A DNA stretch of 64,000 bases from Tessaracoccus caeni. GTDB lineage: Bacteria; Actinomycetota; Actinomycetes; Propionibacteriales; Propionibacteriaceae. The notes under the pieces were generated by a model that was not told the DNA's origin, did no database searches, and saw nothing but the letters and a program-made list of their open reading frames with translations. The position numbers and the translations under genes are program-made. Location: contig NZ_JARGDO010000019.1 of NCBI RefSeq assembly GCF_029211185.1, forward strand, positions 1-64,000, read 5' to 3'. Positions 8,277 through 16,579 of this stretch are shown piece by piece. The first letter of the stretch is position 1; each line of letters begins with the position of its first letter.

Positions 8277-8383
8277 GAGCCCCTTGCTTTCAGGCCGAAT
8301 GTCCCCACCAGCTTGTCGCACGAGGTCTTGGTCATGGACCAACGCTACCGGCCAACGCGGCTCGGAGGCGGTGTGCTTTTCGT

Positions 8384-8444
8384 CCAGCCACGTATGCGGC
8401 GCGATCTGCGCAATAGGTACAGATCGCGCCGTATACGTAGCTGG
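8384..8444 (-). repeat. Long hairpin A (shared-loop family)
   Basis: Near-perfect inverted repeat: arms 8384-8408 and 8420-8444 pair at 23 of 25 positions, and weaker pairing extends a few bases outward. Read on the minus strand the apical part is CTGTACCTATTGCGCAG, with loop ACCTATTGC. Hairpins B (9326-9402) and C (43189-43254) have the same loop on different stems. It sits between two divergent genes, so it is not simply a terminator. Confidence 0.85.
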
Positions 8445-8506
8445 AAGAAATCCACAGGCCACAAAGTGCGTGAGAAATCCGAGAGGCGGCAGCCAATAAC
8501 GTGGGT

Positions 8507-9313
8507 ATGAGAGATCAAGGAGTGAGGTCCATCCACGACCTGTTGGGAGTCATGAGTCGCCGCGAGGTTGAACGTCGCGTCGCGACCGGCGAGCTGACGA
8601 GAGTCTGTCGGGGCTGGTACGCGACGGTGTTCGCCAATCAGAAGGTGGTGCGGGCGTTGCAGGTAGGCGGAAGACTGGGTTGCCTCAGCGGCTGTGCGTT
8701 CCACGGACTGTGGGTGCCAGACGACTTCAAACTCCACGTGGCGTATGACAACGGCAACCGACCCCGGTCGCGATCGGGAGTGTGCCTGCATCCGACAGGG
8801 AAGTCCTGCCCGAAGGATGCGGTGTGGCCGCTGGAGGACTGCTTGGCTCAGGCTATCCGCCACCACGATCGGGAGACGGCGCTGATTCTCCTGGAATCTG
8901 CGGTGGACAAGGCGATGATCGGGCCTTATGACGTGCAGGATCTCGTCGCTCAGCTGCCCGCGGGGCGCCGTCACGAGATGAGGTTCTTGAGTGAGGCTGA
9001 ATCTGGGAGCGAGACCCGGGTCCGCCTGTTCTTTCAGCTGAGGAGAGTCCCCGTCCGCCCGCAAGTGGGGTTGGAGGGGATAGGCGATGTGGATCTGGTC
9101 GTGGGCGATCGACTGATCGTGGAATGCGACAGCGACGCGCACCACCGCTCGAAAGAGGAGCATCAGAACGATCGCCGCCGCGATCTGGAGACCCGGATGC
9201 GAGGCTACGACACAATCCGCCTCACATATCACCAGATCTGGACCGACTGGGAGGCCACCCAAGCGAGCTTGCTGCAGGTCATCCGGGAGCGGAAGCACAT
9301 CCGCCGGAAGTGA
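8507..9313 (+). CDS. AbiEi-like winged-helix / DUF559-type endonuclease domain protein
   Basis: 268 residues from ATG 8507 (a GTG lies two codons earlier). The N-terminal 60 residues (IHDLLGVMSRREVERRV, LTRVCRGWYA) form the winged helix seen in AbiEi-type proteins. The C-terminal 80 residues look like a Vsr/DUF559 PD-(D/E)xK fold: DVDLVVGDRLIVECDSDAHH followed by RRRDLETRMRGYDTIRLTY, giving D..E-x-D with a trailing basic helix. This architecture is frequent and often multi-copy in actinobacteria; no function is established and no AbiEii toxin gene is adjacent. It is bracketed by hairpins A and B, 63 nt before its start and 12 nt after its stop. Role in DNA cleavage is an inference from fold. 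Confidence 0.75.
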   Translation: MRDQGVRSIHDLLGVMSRREVERRVATGELTRVCRGWYATVFANQKVVRALQVGGRLGCLSGCAFHGLWVPDDFKLHVAYDNGNRPRSRSGVCLHPTGKSCPKDAVWPLEDCLAQAIRHHDRETALILLESAVDKAMIGPYDVQDLVAQLPAGRRHEMRFLSEAESGSETRVRLFFQLRRVPVRPQVGLEGIGDVDLVVGDRLIVECDSDAHHRSKEEHQNDRRRDLETRMRGYDTIRLTYHQIWTDWEATQASLLQVIRERKHIRRK

Positions 9314-9325
9314 ATCACCGGGTGA

Positions 9326-9402
9326 CTGAAATAAAAGTGGCTGAGAGGGGGGTATCTGTGCAATACGTACAGATACCCCCCTCTCAGCCACTTTTATTTC
9401 AG
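9326..9402 (-). repeat. Long perfect hairpin B (shared-loop family)
   Basis: Perfect 34-bp arms, 9326-9359 and 9369-9402, around a 9-nt loop. On the minus strand the apex is CTGTACGTATTGCACAG, loop ACGTATTGC. The outer stem is A/T-rich on its plus-strand left arm (AAATAAAAG) and T-rich on the right arm. It lies between two convergent genes and could end transcription from both sides, but its length and shared loop go beyond an ordinary terminator. Confidence 0.92.
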
Positions 9403-9440
9403 CGACCGCTTGCTCGATAGTGGCAAAGCCGGCCAGAAGG

Positions 9441-9794
9441 TCACTCGCGGGCGTCGTGAAGACCCTGTCCAGAGATCAGGCCAGGCAGGCCTCGTCCGTT
9501 CGCGGTGAAGAACGGCAGCACGCAGGCCAGCACAAACAGGGCGATGGAAACGAGATTGAAGGCGCCCTCGGGAATGCCGAGCGCGGAGAGACCCGCGACG
9601 CCACCCGCCCAGCGGAGTAGGCGAGCTAGCACAGTGGGCAGGGGAGAGCCGCCGTAGCACAGCATCCATCGCGCGAACGACAGATGCCCGCGCCGGCGAT
9701 AGCTGACCATCACGAACGGAACGAACAAAATGACCCCGATCGCCACGCCGATGAAGATGGCGATGAGGCCGAGGGTCACCTGTGTATTGGTCAT
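9441..9794 (-). CDS. Small membrane protein, shortened VanZ-like
   Basis: 117 residues from the ATG at 9794, which has AGGA six nt upstream. Three hydrophobic helices are visible. VPFVMVSYRRRGHLSFARW is the familiar N-terminal signature of VanZ-family proteins, and NLVSIALFVLACVLPFF resembles the family's later N-x-x-x-F-x-P segment, but the expected intervening helix and the C-terminal helices are missing. It may be a reduced VanZ relative or a gene with an internal deletion. Function unknown. Confidence 0.5.
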   Translation of the reverse strand: MTNTQVTLGLIAIFIGVAIGVILFVPFVMVSYRRRGHLSFARWMLCYGGSPLPTVLARLLRWAGGVAGLSALGIPEGAFNLVSIALFVLACVLPFFTANGRGLPGLISGQGLHDARE

Positions 9795-9881
9795 CGGCAT
9801 TCCTAGAGCGGGACTGCATGAGGGGTTTGCATGAGAGACGGGGCGGGAACTCGGCCGGCTCGGCCAGGCTCCCGCCATCGA

Positions 9882-10850
9882 TCATGCAACGACGTGCGCC
9901 GCGGTCTGTCGCGCCAGCTTGATCAGATCCCCGCTGCGCATGCCGGGCCAGCCGTGCACCGTGCCGACCCATTCCTCGGGTATGGCCGAGGCTCCGTAAC
10001 GTGCACCAAGGAGGGCGCCGGCAATGGCCGCGACGGTGTCGGTGTCGTCCCCGATCGCGACCGCCGTCTGCAAGGAAGCCTCGAGATGAGCCCGGCCAGT
10101 GAGATGACGGGTCGCATGGATGGACGACCACGCCGCCTGAAGCGCGCTCACAGTCCAGCCGTTGGGGGAGAAGGTCTCGGGGTCCGATCCTTCGGCCTCG
10201 TCGATCCAGTTCTCCCAGCGTGCTCTCGCCCCTTCGGGAATCAGGTCGAGCCCACTCTTGACGTCGAGCACGCCTTCGAGGACGGCCACCCGCACGGCCT
10301 CAGACCACAGCACGCTCGACTCGACACACAGCGCATGGGCATGAGTGAGCCTGGAAACGGCCGCGGCGGCGGCAGCGGTGACGATCCGGTCCTGGAGAGC
10401 CACCAGACCGACGATGCCCGTGCGCATCAGCGCGCCGTTGCCGGCGCGATCGCGCGCTGCCTCGGCGTAGGAGGCTGCTGTCATCCGGGTGGAAATCGAC
10501 CCTTCCCCTCCCTGAGCGGCGTCGATCACATCACGCGTGAGATTGCCGATGTCGGAGGCGCCCCGCTCGCGCCAATGCGAGAACTGCGCTGCGACCGCGT
10601 CGAGGCCCTCGTCGGTGACGAGGTTGCCGCCGGCCGCCGTCACGATCGCGATGCAGCATGCCATCTGTGTGTCGTCCGACCACTCGCCGGGTTCGTAGGG
10701 GCCTAGCCCACCGCCGATCATCTCGGCGGTACCGACTGGTATGCGGGCGGCAAACTCGTACGGCACACCGAGCGCGTCTCCTACGGCTTGGCCGAGCAAC
10801 ACTCCGGCGGCCCGATCGCGCTGTTCCTCCGTCAGGTTTCCTGTGCTCAT
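9882..10850 (-). CDS. ADP-ribosylglycohydrolase family protein
   Basis: 322 residues of the DraG/ARH all-helical fold, which removes ADP-ribose from proteins or related substrates with two Mg ions. The metal-site motifs are intact: GQAVGDALGVPYEF, WSDDTQMA, GNGALMRTG, and AVAIGDDTDTVAAIAGALLG near the C-terminus, supplying the acidic residues of the dinuclear centre. No partner ADP-ribosyltransferase is nearby, so the substrate cannot be told. The 88-nt gap to the VanZ-like gene suggests separate or loosely linked transcription. Confidence 0.88.
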   Translation of the reverse strand: MSTGNLTEEQRDRAAGVLLGQAVGDALGVPYEFAARIPVGTAEMIGGGLGPYEPGEWSDDTQMACCIAIVTAAGGNLVTDEGLDAVAAQFSHWRERGASDIGNLTRDVIDAAQGGEGSISTRMTAASYAEAARDRAGNGALMRTGIVGLVALQDRIVTAAAAAAVSRLTHAHALCVESSVLWSEAVRVAVLEGVLDVKSGLDLIPEGARARWENWIDEAEGSDPETFSPNGWTVSALQAAWSSIHATRHLTGRAHLEASLQTAVAIGDDTDTVAAIAGALLGARYGASAIPEEWVGTVHGWPGMRSGDLIKLARQTAAHVVA

Positions 10851-10865
10851 CCTTCAATGGTGGCA

Positions 10866-10884
10866 GGTAAGGCAACCCTTAACC
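10866..10884. promoter_or_regulatory. Imperfect inverted repeat, possible regulator site
   Basis: GGTAAGG-CAAC-CCTTAACC lies 16 nt before the ADP-ribosylglycohydrolase start and in the region that must hold the yagU-like promoter. It vaguely resembles DtxR/IdeR iron boxes but matches the consensus poorly. Confidence 0.2.
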
Positions 10885-11027
10885 GACCCCGGCTAAAGAC
10901 GAGAAAATCGCGACTACTACGCTTTGTCATGTTCACAAGCCGATGCCACCGGGAGGCCGTCTGATGGACGGATCGCTTGCGGTCTCCTGAACCGGGTCCG
11001 GCTCTTCTCACGAGCAAAGGAACACTC

Positions 11028-11597
11028 ATGTCCAAGCTGCTGGAAAGCACCGAGCCGTCGCGACGCAACTACCGCGTGGCCCTGCTCGTCGGTCTCATCG
11101 CTGGTGCGTTCTCCGCCATCGTCAAGTTCGGCTGGGAGGTACCCTTCCCGCCCCGCACCCCCGAGCGCAACGCCGTCAATCCGCCGCAGACGATCCTTGA
11201 GCAGATCGGCTTCCCCGAGACCATCTCGCGCGCCACCATCCACTTCAACGGCTGGGATCTGCCCATCTCGTCGTTCATCATCCACTTCGGCTTCGCCATC
11301 TTCTTCGGTGTGCTCTACTGCGTCGTGGCCGAGCGCTTCCCCGGCATCAAGCTGTGGCAAGGCGCGGCCTTCGGCATCTTCCTTCACGTGTTCTTCCACG
11401 AGTTCCTGATGCCCCTCATGCAGACGGTGCCCGCGCCGTGGGATCAGCCGTGGCAGGAGCATTTCTCTGAGCTGTTCGGTCACATCATCTGGATGTGGAG
11501 CATCGAGATCGTGCGCCGCGACCTGCGCAACCGCTTCACCCACCAGCCCGACCCCGAGGTTCCGCTGAAGACCCCCGAGGCGGTGCTGGCGCGCTGA
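11028..11597 (+). CDS. YagU family membrane protein
   Basis: 189 residues from the ATG at 11028, with AAAGGA upstream. The DUF1440/YagU family pattern is clear: [20 protein letters not shown] then [18 protein letters not shown], a periplasmic-type loop, and [20 protein letters not shown], ending in a short charged tail. Three to four membrane helices. In E. coli YagU is linked to acid resistance; no biochemical role is known. A strong terminator follows. Confidence 0.85.
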   Translation: MSKLLESTEPSRRNYRVALLVGLIAGAFSAIVKFGWEVPFPPRTPERNAVNPPQTILEQIGFPETISRATIHFNGWDLPISSFIIHFGFAIFFGVLYCVVAERFPGIKLWQGAAFGIFLHVFFHEFLMPLMQTVPAPWDQPWQEHFSELFGHIIWMWSIEIVRRDLRNRFTHQPDPEVPLKTPEAVLAR

Positions 11598-11618
11598 CCA
11601 GCCCATACGCAAGAGTCC

Positions 11619-11659
11619 ATGGGGCGGCATCCGGGTTCGGATGCCGCCCCATCTTTTGT
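11619..11659 (+). terminator. Rho-independent terminator after yagU-like gene
   Basis: A perfect 15-bp stem (11619-11633 with 11638-11652), GC-rich core GGGGCGGCATCCG, tetraloop GGTT, followed by CTTTTGT. Confidence 0.92.
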
Positions 11660-11749
11660 GTCCGGGGCCTGAGACGTGACTGTCGGAGGGCTGGGATAGA
11701 GTCCACTGGCACGACGACAAGTGGTGGCGAGAGGCGACTGGAGGCGACG

Positions 11750-13198
11750 ATGCACGAGATCAAGTGCCCGCACTGCGGCAAGGCGTTCACGATCGACGAG
11801 GCCGGCTACGCCGACATCGTGATGCAGGTGCGCGACAAGGAATTCGACAAGGCCCTGCACGAGCGTCTTGAGCTGGCGGAGAAAGAGAAGCAGACCGCCG
11901 TCCAGCTGGCCGAGACCGAGGTGACTCGACGCCTCGAGAAGGAGCAAGCCCAGAAAGACGCGGAATTGGCGACGCTGAAGGCCGAGCTTCAATCGGCAGA
12001 GGTGGCCAAGCAGCTCGCGTTGCAGCAGGCGGTGGGCGACGTCGAGAAGCAGCATCTGGAAGCGCGGCTGGCGTTGGAGAAACAGGCCGCCGACGCGCAG
12101 CGGGCTCTGGAGAAGGAGGCTGCGGAGACCCGGCGTGCGCTGGAGCAGGAAGCCGCAGAAGCCCAGCGTGCGCTCGAGAAGCAGGCCGCCGACGCGGCCA
12201 GGGAGCTGGAGAGGCTGCGGGCGGAGGTAAAGACGTCCGAGGTGACGAAGCAACTGGCCGTCAAAGAGGCGCTGAGCACCGTCGAGCGTGAACGCGACGA
12301 TCTGGCCCGTGCGCTGCAGGCCAAGGAGACCGAGCAGCAGCTGCGCGAGTCCAACCTGCGCGAACAGCACGGCAAAGAAGTGCAGGTGCTGAACGAGACC
12401 ATCGCGTCGTACAAAGACTTCAAGGCCAAGCTCTCCACGAAGATGGTGGGGGAGACGCTGGAGCAGCACTGCGAGATCGAGTTCGAGCGACTGCGCGCCA
12501 CGGGATTCCAGAATGCCGAGTTCGGCAAGGACAACGACGCGTCCTCGGGCAGCAAGGGCGACTACATCTTCCGGGAGAAGAGCGACGACGGCGTGGAGTT
12601 CATCTCGATCATGTTCGAGATGAAGAACGAGAGCGACACCACCTCGACCAAGAAGAAGAACGAGGACTTTCTCGCGCAGCTCCACAAGAACCGCACCCAG
12701 AAAAAGTGCGAGTATGCCGTGCTGGTCTCCATGCTGGAGCCGGAGAACGAGCTGTACAACGGCGGCATCGTCGACGTGTCGCACAAATTCGAGAAGATGT
12801 ATGTGGTGCGTCCGCAGTTCTTCATCCCGATCATCACGCTGCTGCGCAACGCCGCATCGAGCACGATGGTGGCGCGCAACGACCTAGCGCGGATGCAGGC
12901 CCAGAACATCGACATCACCGATTTCGAGGACAAACTGCTCGACTTTCAGGACAAGTTCTCGCGCAACTACCGGCTCGCGTCGGAGCAATTCGCCGAGGCG
13001 ATCAAGCGGATCGACCTGGCCATCGAGGATCTCGAGAAGACCAAGGAGAACCTGCGGAGGTCGGCCAACAACCTGCGTCTCGCCAATGACAAGGCCGAGG
13101 CGTTGTCGGTCAAGAAGCTCACCAGGGGCAACCCGACGATGACCGCCAAGTTCGCGGAACTGGAACGGCCGGCACTCACCGACGGGGCGGCTGAGTGA
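11750..13198 (+). CDS. DUF2130 coiled-coil protein with restriction-like fold
   Basis: 482 residues from the ATG at 11750 (GGAGG upstream). It opens with a zinc-ribbon-like motif ([10 protein letters not shown]), continues with a long Ala/Glu/Lys coiled coil (about 30-210, with several near-repeats of an E-A-A-E/D-A-x-R-A-L-E-K unit) and ends in the DUF2130 domain. There, [10 protein letters not shown] followed by [11 protein letters not shown] gives D and E-x-K of a PD-(D/E)xK nuclease-like core. DUF2130 proteins are widespread; DNA association is predicted, activity unproven. The gene is monocistronic after a strong terminator. Confidence 0.85.
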   Translation: MHEIKCPHCGKAFTIDEAGYADIVMQVRDKEFDKALHERLELAEKEKQTAVQLAETEVTRRLEKEQAQKDAELATLKAELQSAEVAKQLALQQAVGDVEKQHLEARLALEKQAADAQRALEKEAAETRRALEQEAAEAQRALEKQAADAARELERLRAEVKTSEVTKQLAVKEALSTVERERDDLARALQAKETEQQLRESNLREQHGKEVQVLNETIASYKDFKAKLSTKMVGETLEQHCEIEFERLRATGFQNAEFGKDNDASSGSKGDYIFREKSDDGVEFISIMFEMKNESDTTSTKKKNEDFLAQLHKNRTQKKCEYAVLVSMLEPENELYNGGIVDVSHKFEKMYVVRPQFFIPIITLLRNAASSTMVARNDLARMQAQNIDITDFEDKLLDFQDKFSRNYRLASEQFAEAIKRIDLAIEDLEKTKENLRRSANNLRLANDKAEALSVKKLTRGNPTMTAKFAELERPALTDGAAE

Positions 13199-13217
13199 CG
13201 GCGACGGTGGCCTCGCC

Positions 13218-13823
13218 CTACTCGCTGGGGGTCGACCGGAAGAGCGGAAGGAGGACGTCGTCGACAAGTTCGGCGAGCAGAGCATCGTCGAGTTGCCGGC
13301 TCTCCAGCAGCAGGTAGTTGCGCAGCATCGCCGGTGCCACCTGCACGCGGGCCGGGAGGATCGCTTCGCGGGAGATCTCGCCGCGGTCGGCGGCGCGCTG
13401 GAGCACGTCGGTGAGCAGTTTGCGGCTGCGTCCTTGGGAACGGGCGCGTAACTCGGTGGCGCGTCCGGCTTCAGGCAGGGCCTCCGCGAAGACGCCGCGT
13501 AACGCCTCGCCGGCCGGCCCGCTCAGCGCCGCGGTGATCTGGCGCAGCACCTCTAGGAGGTCGGTGCGAAGGTGTCCGGTGTCGGGGATCTGCTCGGGCA
13601 ACGGTGCCAAGGCGTAGGCGGCGTCCATCGCCAGCTCCGCCCGACCTTCCCAGCGGCGGTACAACGACGCCTTGCTCGCGCCGGCCCGCTGCGCCACGGA
13701 TTCCATGGTCAACCCGGCGTAGCCCTTCTCTGTGAGCTCCTCGACAGCGGCCTCCAAGATCGCGCTGACAAGGGCATCCCCTCGACGACGGGGTCGCTTA
13801 CGGTGGTCGTCATGAAGGGTCAT
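13218..13823 (-). CDS. TetR family transcriptional regulator
   Basis: 201 residues from the ATG at 13823, chosen over two nearby upstream ATGs because GGAAGG lies seven nt before it. The HTH is ELTEKGYAGLTMESVAQRAG followed by ASKASLYRRWEGRAEL, with a 140-residue ligand domain of the TetR_C_16/AcrR kind. It lies 109 nt downstream of the rifampin-phosphotransferase-like gene on the same strand. The 8-mer GTTAGAGA occurs on the minus strand upstream of both genes, which suggests that it controls itself and its neighbour. Confidence 0.85.
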   Translation of the reverse strand: MTLHDDHRKRPRRRGDALVSAILEAAVEELTEKGYAGLTMESVAQRAGASKASLYRRWEGRAELAMDAAYALAPLPEQIPDTGHLRTDLLEVLRQITAALSGPAGEALRGVFAEALPEAGRATELRARSQGRSRKLLTDVLQRAADRGEISREAILPARVQVAPAMLRNYLLLESRQLDDALLAELVDDVLLPLFRSTPSE

Positions 13824-13845
13824 GCACATTCCTTCCAATGCCTCG

Positions 13846-13853
13846 TGTCTCTA
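13846..13853 (-). promoter_or_regulatory. Candidate TetR half-site upstream of tetR
   Basis: On the minus strand this reads GTTAGAGA (within TTGTTAGAGACA). The same 8-mer forms one arm of the inverted repeat at 16435-16459 in front of the phosphotransferase gene. Confidence 0.3.
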
Positions 13854-13864
13854 ACAAGTACCTC

Positions 13865-13943
13865 GGCGCCCCTTCGAGCTGGTCCCTGAGCAGGGCGCCC
13901 GGCGCTCCTTTCGAGGTTCGTTCCTCGCATCTCAAGGAGCGCC
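13865..13943. repeat. Composite intergenic palindromes (REP-like)
   Basis: Two adjacent fold-back units. Unit 1 pairs GGCGCCC (13865-13871) with GGGCGCC (13893-13899) around CTTCGAGCTGGTCCCTGAGC. Unit 2 pairs GGCGCTCCTT (13901-13910) with AAGGAGCGCC (13934-13943) and has an inner stem CGAGG/CCTCG (13912-13916, 13923-13927). Sequences of the TTCGA..GGTCCCTGAGC type are common intergenic repeats in actinobacteria by my recollection. Unit 2 reaches into the last codons of the phosphotransferase gene and may act as its terminator. Confidence 0.6.
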
Positions 13944-16412
13944 AACCGTGACTCTGCCACGGGTGCCGTCCACGGTGATCAGCTGACCGTCGGCGATCGC
14001 TGTGGTACCCGTGCGGGTGCCCATCACCGCTGGGATGCCATATTCGCGTGCGACGATGGCGGCGTGCGAGGCGATGGCCCCGGTGTCGACCACCACGGCG
14101 GAGGCTTGCTGGAACAGGGGAGTCCATGCGGGATTGGTGTAGGGGCACACCAGTACCTCGCCGGCGCGCAGTCGGTGGAACTCCTCCGGACCGTGCACCA
14201 CCCGCGCCACGGCCGTGACCGTGCCCGCGCAGGCGGGGGTGCCCGTCGCGAGGGCGTCGCCGTCAGGGGTGCGCGGGAAGACTCGGGTGAGATCGATCAG
14301 GGGAGTGCGTCCTAGTTCTGCACGCTTCGCGGCGCGCTGCCGGATTGCAGCCCGGAGCTGCTCGGCATGCTGGCCCGGGATCCGGTCGGGATCGTGAATG
14401 GCCTTGATCTCGTCCCATCGCAGGTGGAACACGTCCGACTCTTCCGCCAGCAGCCCGGCCCGGTGCAGGCGCCGGGCGATCTCCAGCACCGACCGGCGCA
14501 GCGACGGCAGCAGCGCCGAGAACGCGACGTGCGTATCCTCCCGGAACGCAACGCCCTCCTGCGCCGCGCTTACCCAGCGGCGCACCCGCTCCTTTGTCCG
14601 ACGGCTTCGCAGCAGCGGATGGGTGAGCAGCTCCGCCAGCGCGGCTGCTGAGCGCGACCGCGCTTGCTTGTCGCGCGCAGGTCGCTGCGCGAGCGAGCCG
14701 ATCAGCCCGACGACGATCTCCGGCGACTCCGCCAAGGTCGGCGCGCTCACCAGCAATGGCGACGCGGTCTCCTTGCGACCGTAAGTGCGGAGGAAGGCCT
14801 CGGTCCGCCCGCGGAAAGCCGCGTGCTCCGGATTGGTCGTCAGCTCCGTCCAAACGTCGGCAGCCTCCTGCTCCGTGAAGAGGGCGACCAGCGACGGGGT
14901 CGCGCGGACCTCGTCGGCCAATTCGGCCAGCGCACTGTTGTAGGCATCGGTGATGGTGGCGCCGCCGCCCGCCAAATCCGTGAGCAGGTGCCGCCGACGC
15001 AGCACGACGGTCAGCAGCGCCAAGCGAGCGATGGCCAGCAGCGCGCCGGGCAGATAATCGATGCGGATGTCGCGGCAGTAGTCGAGGGTGGCGACGCTGC
15101 GCTCCCGCAGCTGCACGAGGGAAGGCCAGGGCACCGTCGAAAGATCCAGCGACTCCAGGCGTTCGAGTTCGTCGACGAACGCCAGCTGCCGGGGATCCCG
15201 TGCCCAGTCGGATGGGCGGAAGCGCCGCGCCTTGAGGGGAATGCGGATGGGGTTGAGCACCGCCTTTGGGCCGGGACGGAAGGCTCGGGGTTTGAATTCC
15301 ACCAGCACGCCGTCTTCCTCGCGGAAGATCAGGTCGAAGGCGTGGCGGAGGCCGTAGTGGCGGGTGATCTCGTTCATCATCGTCGCCGGACCGCGGGTGA
15401 GCAGGGTGGTTACGTCCAGCGGGTATGGCCTCGACGGGAGGAACTCTGTGAGCACGGACGCCTGGAGCCGTTGGCTGAAGCTCAGCGGTCCCGTGTCTGG
15501 CGGGAGGGCGGTCATCGGCCGCGACTGAGTGATCCAGATCCGCCCGTCGGCCCAGGCCCATTCGATGTCTTGCGGGCGTCCAAAGTGGGTAGCCAACCGC
15601 GTGGCATGGTCGGCGAGTTCCTTGAGTGTCGCGTCGCCCAGAAGAGGCCGGCCCGTACCTGCGTCGGCCGCGTCGTGTCGCACGCCGCCTCCGCTGACCG
15701 AGCGGATCACCACCTCCGCCCGACCGGGCGTCCACTCCAGGAGCGTGCCCGTGGCGTCCAGCACGTAATGATCCGGGGTGACCAGCCCGGAGACCACCGC
15801 CTCACCCAAACCGCGCGCCGCGTCGACGATGACGCGATCGCGCGCCCCACTCACCGGATCTGCGGTGAACATAACGCCCGCGACTTCCGCTTCGACCATC
15901 CTTTGCACGACGACGGCGATCCGCACCTCTGCGGGAGGAATGGCGAGTTGTCGCCGGTAGGCGACGGCGCGGTCGCTCCACAACGACGCCCAGCAGCGCT
16001 GCACCGCGTCGACCACCGCATCCGCGCTGACGACGTTCAGATAGGTGTCCTGCTGTCCGGCAAAGGCGGTGCCCGGCAGGTCTTCGGCGGTGGCGCTGGA
16101 GCGCACGGCGACGGGAGCATCGTCTCCCAAGTCGCGGTATGCGTCGGTGATCTGCTCGCGAAGCTCTTCCGGCAGGCTGATCGCCAAGAGCGCGTCGCGT
16201 AGCGCGGAGGGTGAGACGTCGGGGTTCGTGAGCAGGTCGGCGATCCGCGCGCTCTCGGCGGCCTCCGCATAGGCATTGGTGGTGACCACGAAGCCCGGGG
16301 GGACGGGCATCCCTACGCGCAGCATCTCGCCGAGGTTGGCGGCCTTGCCTCCCACTGCCGCACCGTCCCTCGCGCCGAACGTCTGCAAGGGGAAGACGGA
16401 AGTGGTGATCAT
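13932..16412 (-). CDS. Rifampin phosphotransferase-like PEP-utilising enzyme
   Basis: 826 residues from the ATG at 16412 with AGGAG six nt upstream. Domain order is that of the Rph/PPS family: ATP-binding domain (GGKAANLGEMLRVGMPVPPG, VRSSATAEDLPGTAFAGQQ, EWAWADGRIWITQSRPM), a long middle domain and a C-terminal swivelling domain with the phosphocarrier His in TGAIASHAAIVAREYGIPAV. Rph inactivates rifamycins by moving the beta-phosphate of ATP to the drug; close relatives are PEP synthases or phosphoenzymes with other substrates. The middle domain is the drug-binding part in Rph and lacks the PEP-synthase core, which favours Rph. Whether rifampin is the true substrate cannot be told. TetR gene downstream. 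Confidence 0.8.
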   Translation of the reverse strand: MITTSVFPLQTFGARDGAAVGGKAANLGEMLRVGMPVPPGFVVTTNAYAEAAESARIADLLTNPDVSPSALRDALLAISLPEELREQITDAYRDLGDDAPVAVRSSATAEDLPGTAFAGQQDTYLNVVSADAVVDAVQRCWASLWSDRAVAYRRQLAIPPAEVRIAVVVQRMVEAEVAGVMFTADPVSGARDRVIVDAARGLGEAVVSGLVTPDHYVLDATGTLLEWTPGRAEVVIRSVSGGGVRHDAADAGTGRPLLGDATLKELADHATRLATHFGRPQDIEWAWADGRIWITQSRPMTALPPDTGPLSFSQRLQASVLTEFLPSRPYPLDVTTLLTRGPATMMNEITRHYGLRHAFDLIFREEDGVLVEFKPRAFRPGPKAVLNPIRIPLKARRFRPSDWARDPRQLAFVDELERLESLDLSTVPWPSLVQLRERSVATLDYCRDIRIDYLPGALLAIARLALLTVVLRRRHLLTDLAGGGATITDAYNSALAELADEVRATPSLVALFTEQEAADVWTELTTNPEHAAFRGRTEAFLRTYGRKETASPLLVSAPTLAESPEIVVGLIGSLAQRPARDKQARSRSAAALAELLTHPLLRSRRTKERVRRWVSAAQEGVAFREDTHVAFSALLPSLRRSVLEIARRLHRAGLLAEESDVFHLRWDEIKAIHDPDRIPGQHAEQLRAAIRQRAAKRAELGRTPLIDLTRVFPRTPDGDALATGTPACAGTVTAVARVVHGPEEFHRLRAGEVLVCPYTNPAWTPLFQQASAVVVDTGAIASHAAIVAREYGIPAVMGTRTGTTAIADGQLITVDGTRGRVTVGAP

Positions 16413-16434
16413 GGCATCTCCTGAGATCAAGGAA

Positions 16435-16459
16435 GTTAAGAAACTTGCCGTTCTCTAAC
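16435..16459. promoter_or_regulatory. Inverted repeat upstream of the phosphotransferase gene
   Basis: GTTAAGAAAC (16435-16444), 5-nt spacer, GTTCTCTAAC (16450-16459): arms match at 8 of 10 positions. It is 23 nt before the gene's ATG and shares GTTAGAGA (minus strand) with the region before the tetR gene. A TetR operator is the simplest reading. Confidence 0.45.
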
Positions 16460-16579
16460 CTAGATCTTGGAGTTACGAAACACAACGATTTCTCTCAGTT
16501 GGCCGAGTAGCCAGGCTGTCGGACCGCAGCGCGCGCTGCTCTAGAGTTCTGAGAGACCCGATCTTTCAGGAGAACACTC

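Noticed and set aside
8507-9313. Type IV toxin-antitoxin system AbiEi/AbiEii
   Set aside because: Only the AbiEi-like winged helix is present, fused to a nuclease-like domain; no AbiEii nucleotidyltransferase toxin adjoins it.
8345-9391. 348-codon minus-strand frame across both hairpins A and B
   Set aside because: It is opposite the AbiEi-DUF559 gene. Its similar-looking ends come from the two inverted repeats, not from a real protein repeat.
10866-10884. Iron-dependent DtxR/IdeR box as a firm call
   Set aside because: The repeat is imperfect and the flanking genes have no iron role, so it is kept only as a low-confidence site.
12000-12240. DNA tandem repeat in the DUF2130 gene
   Set aside because: The repeated pattern reflects the heptad-like Ala/Glu coiled coil; DNA copies are diverged and in frame, so it is a protein feature.
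14664-16202. 512-codon plus-strand frame
   Set aside because: Antisense to the phosphotransferase gene, no motif and no ribosome site.
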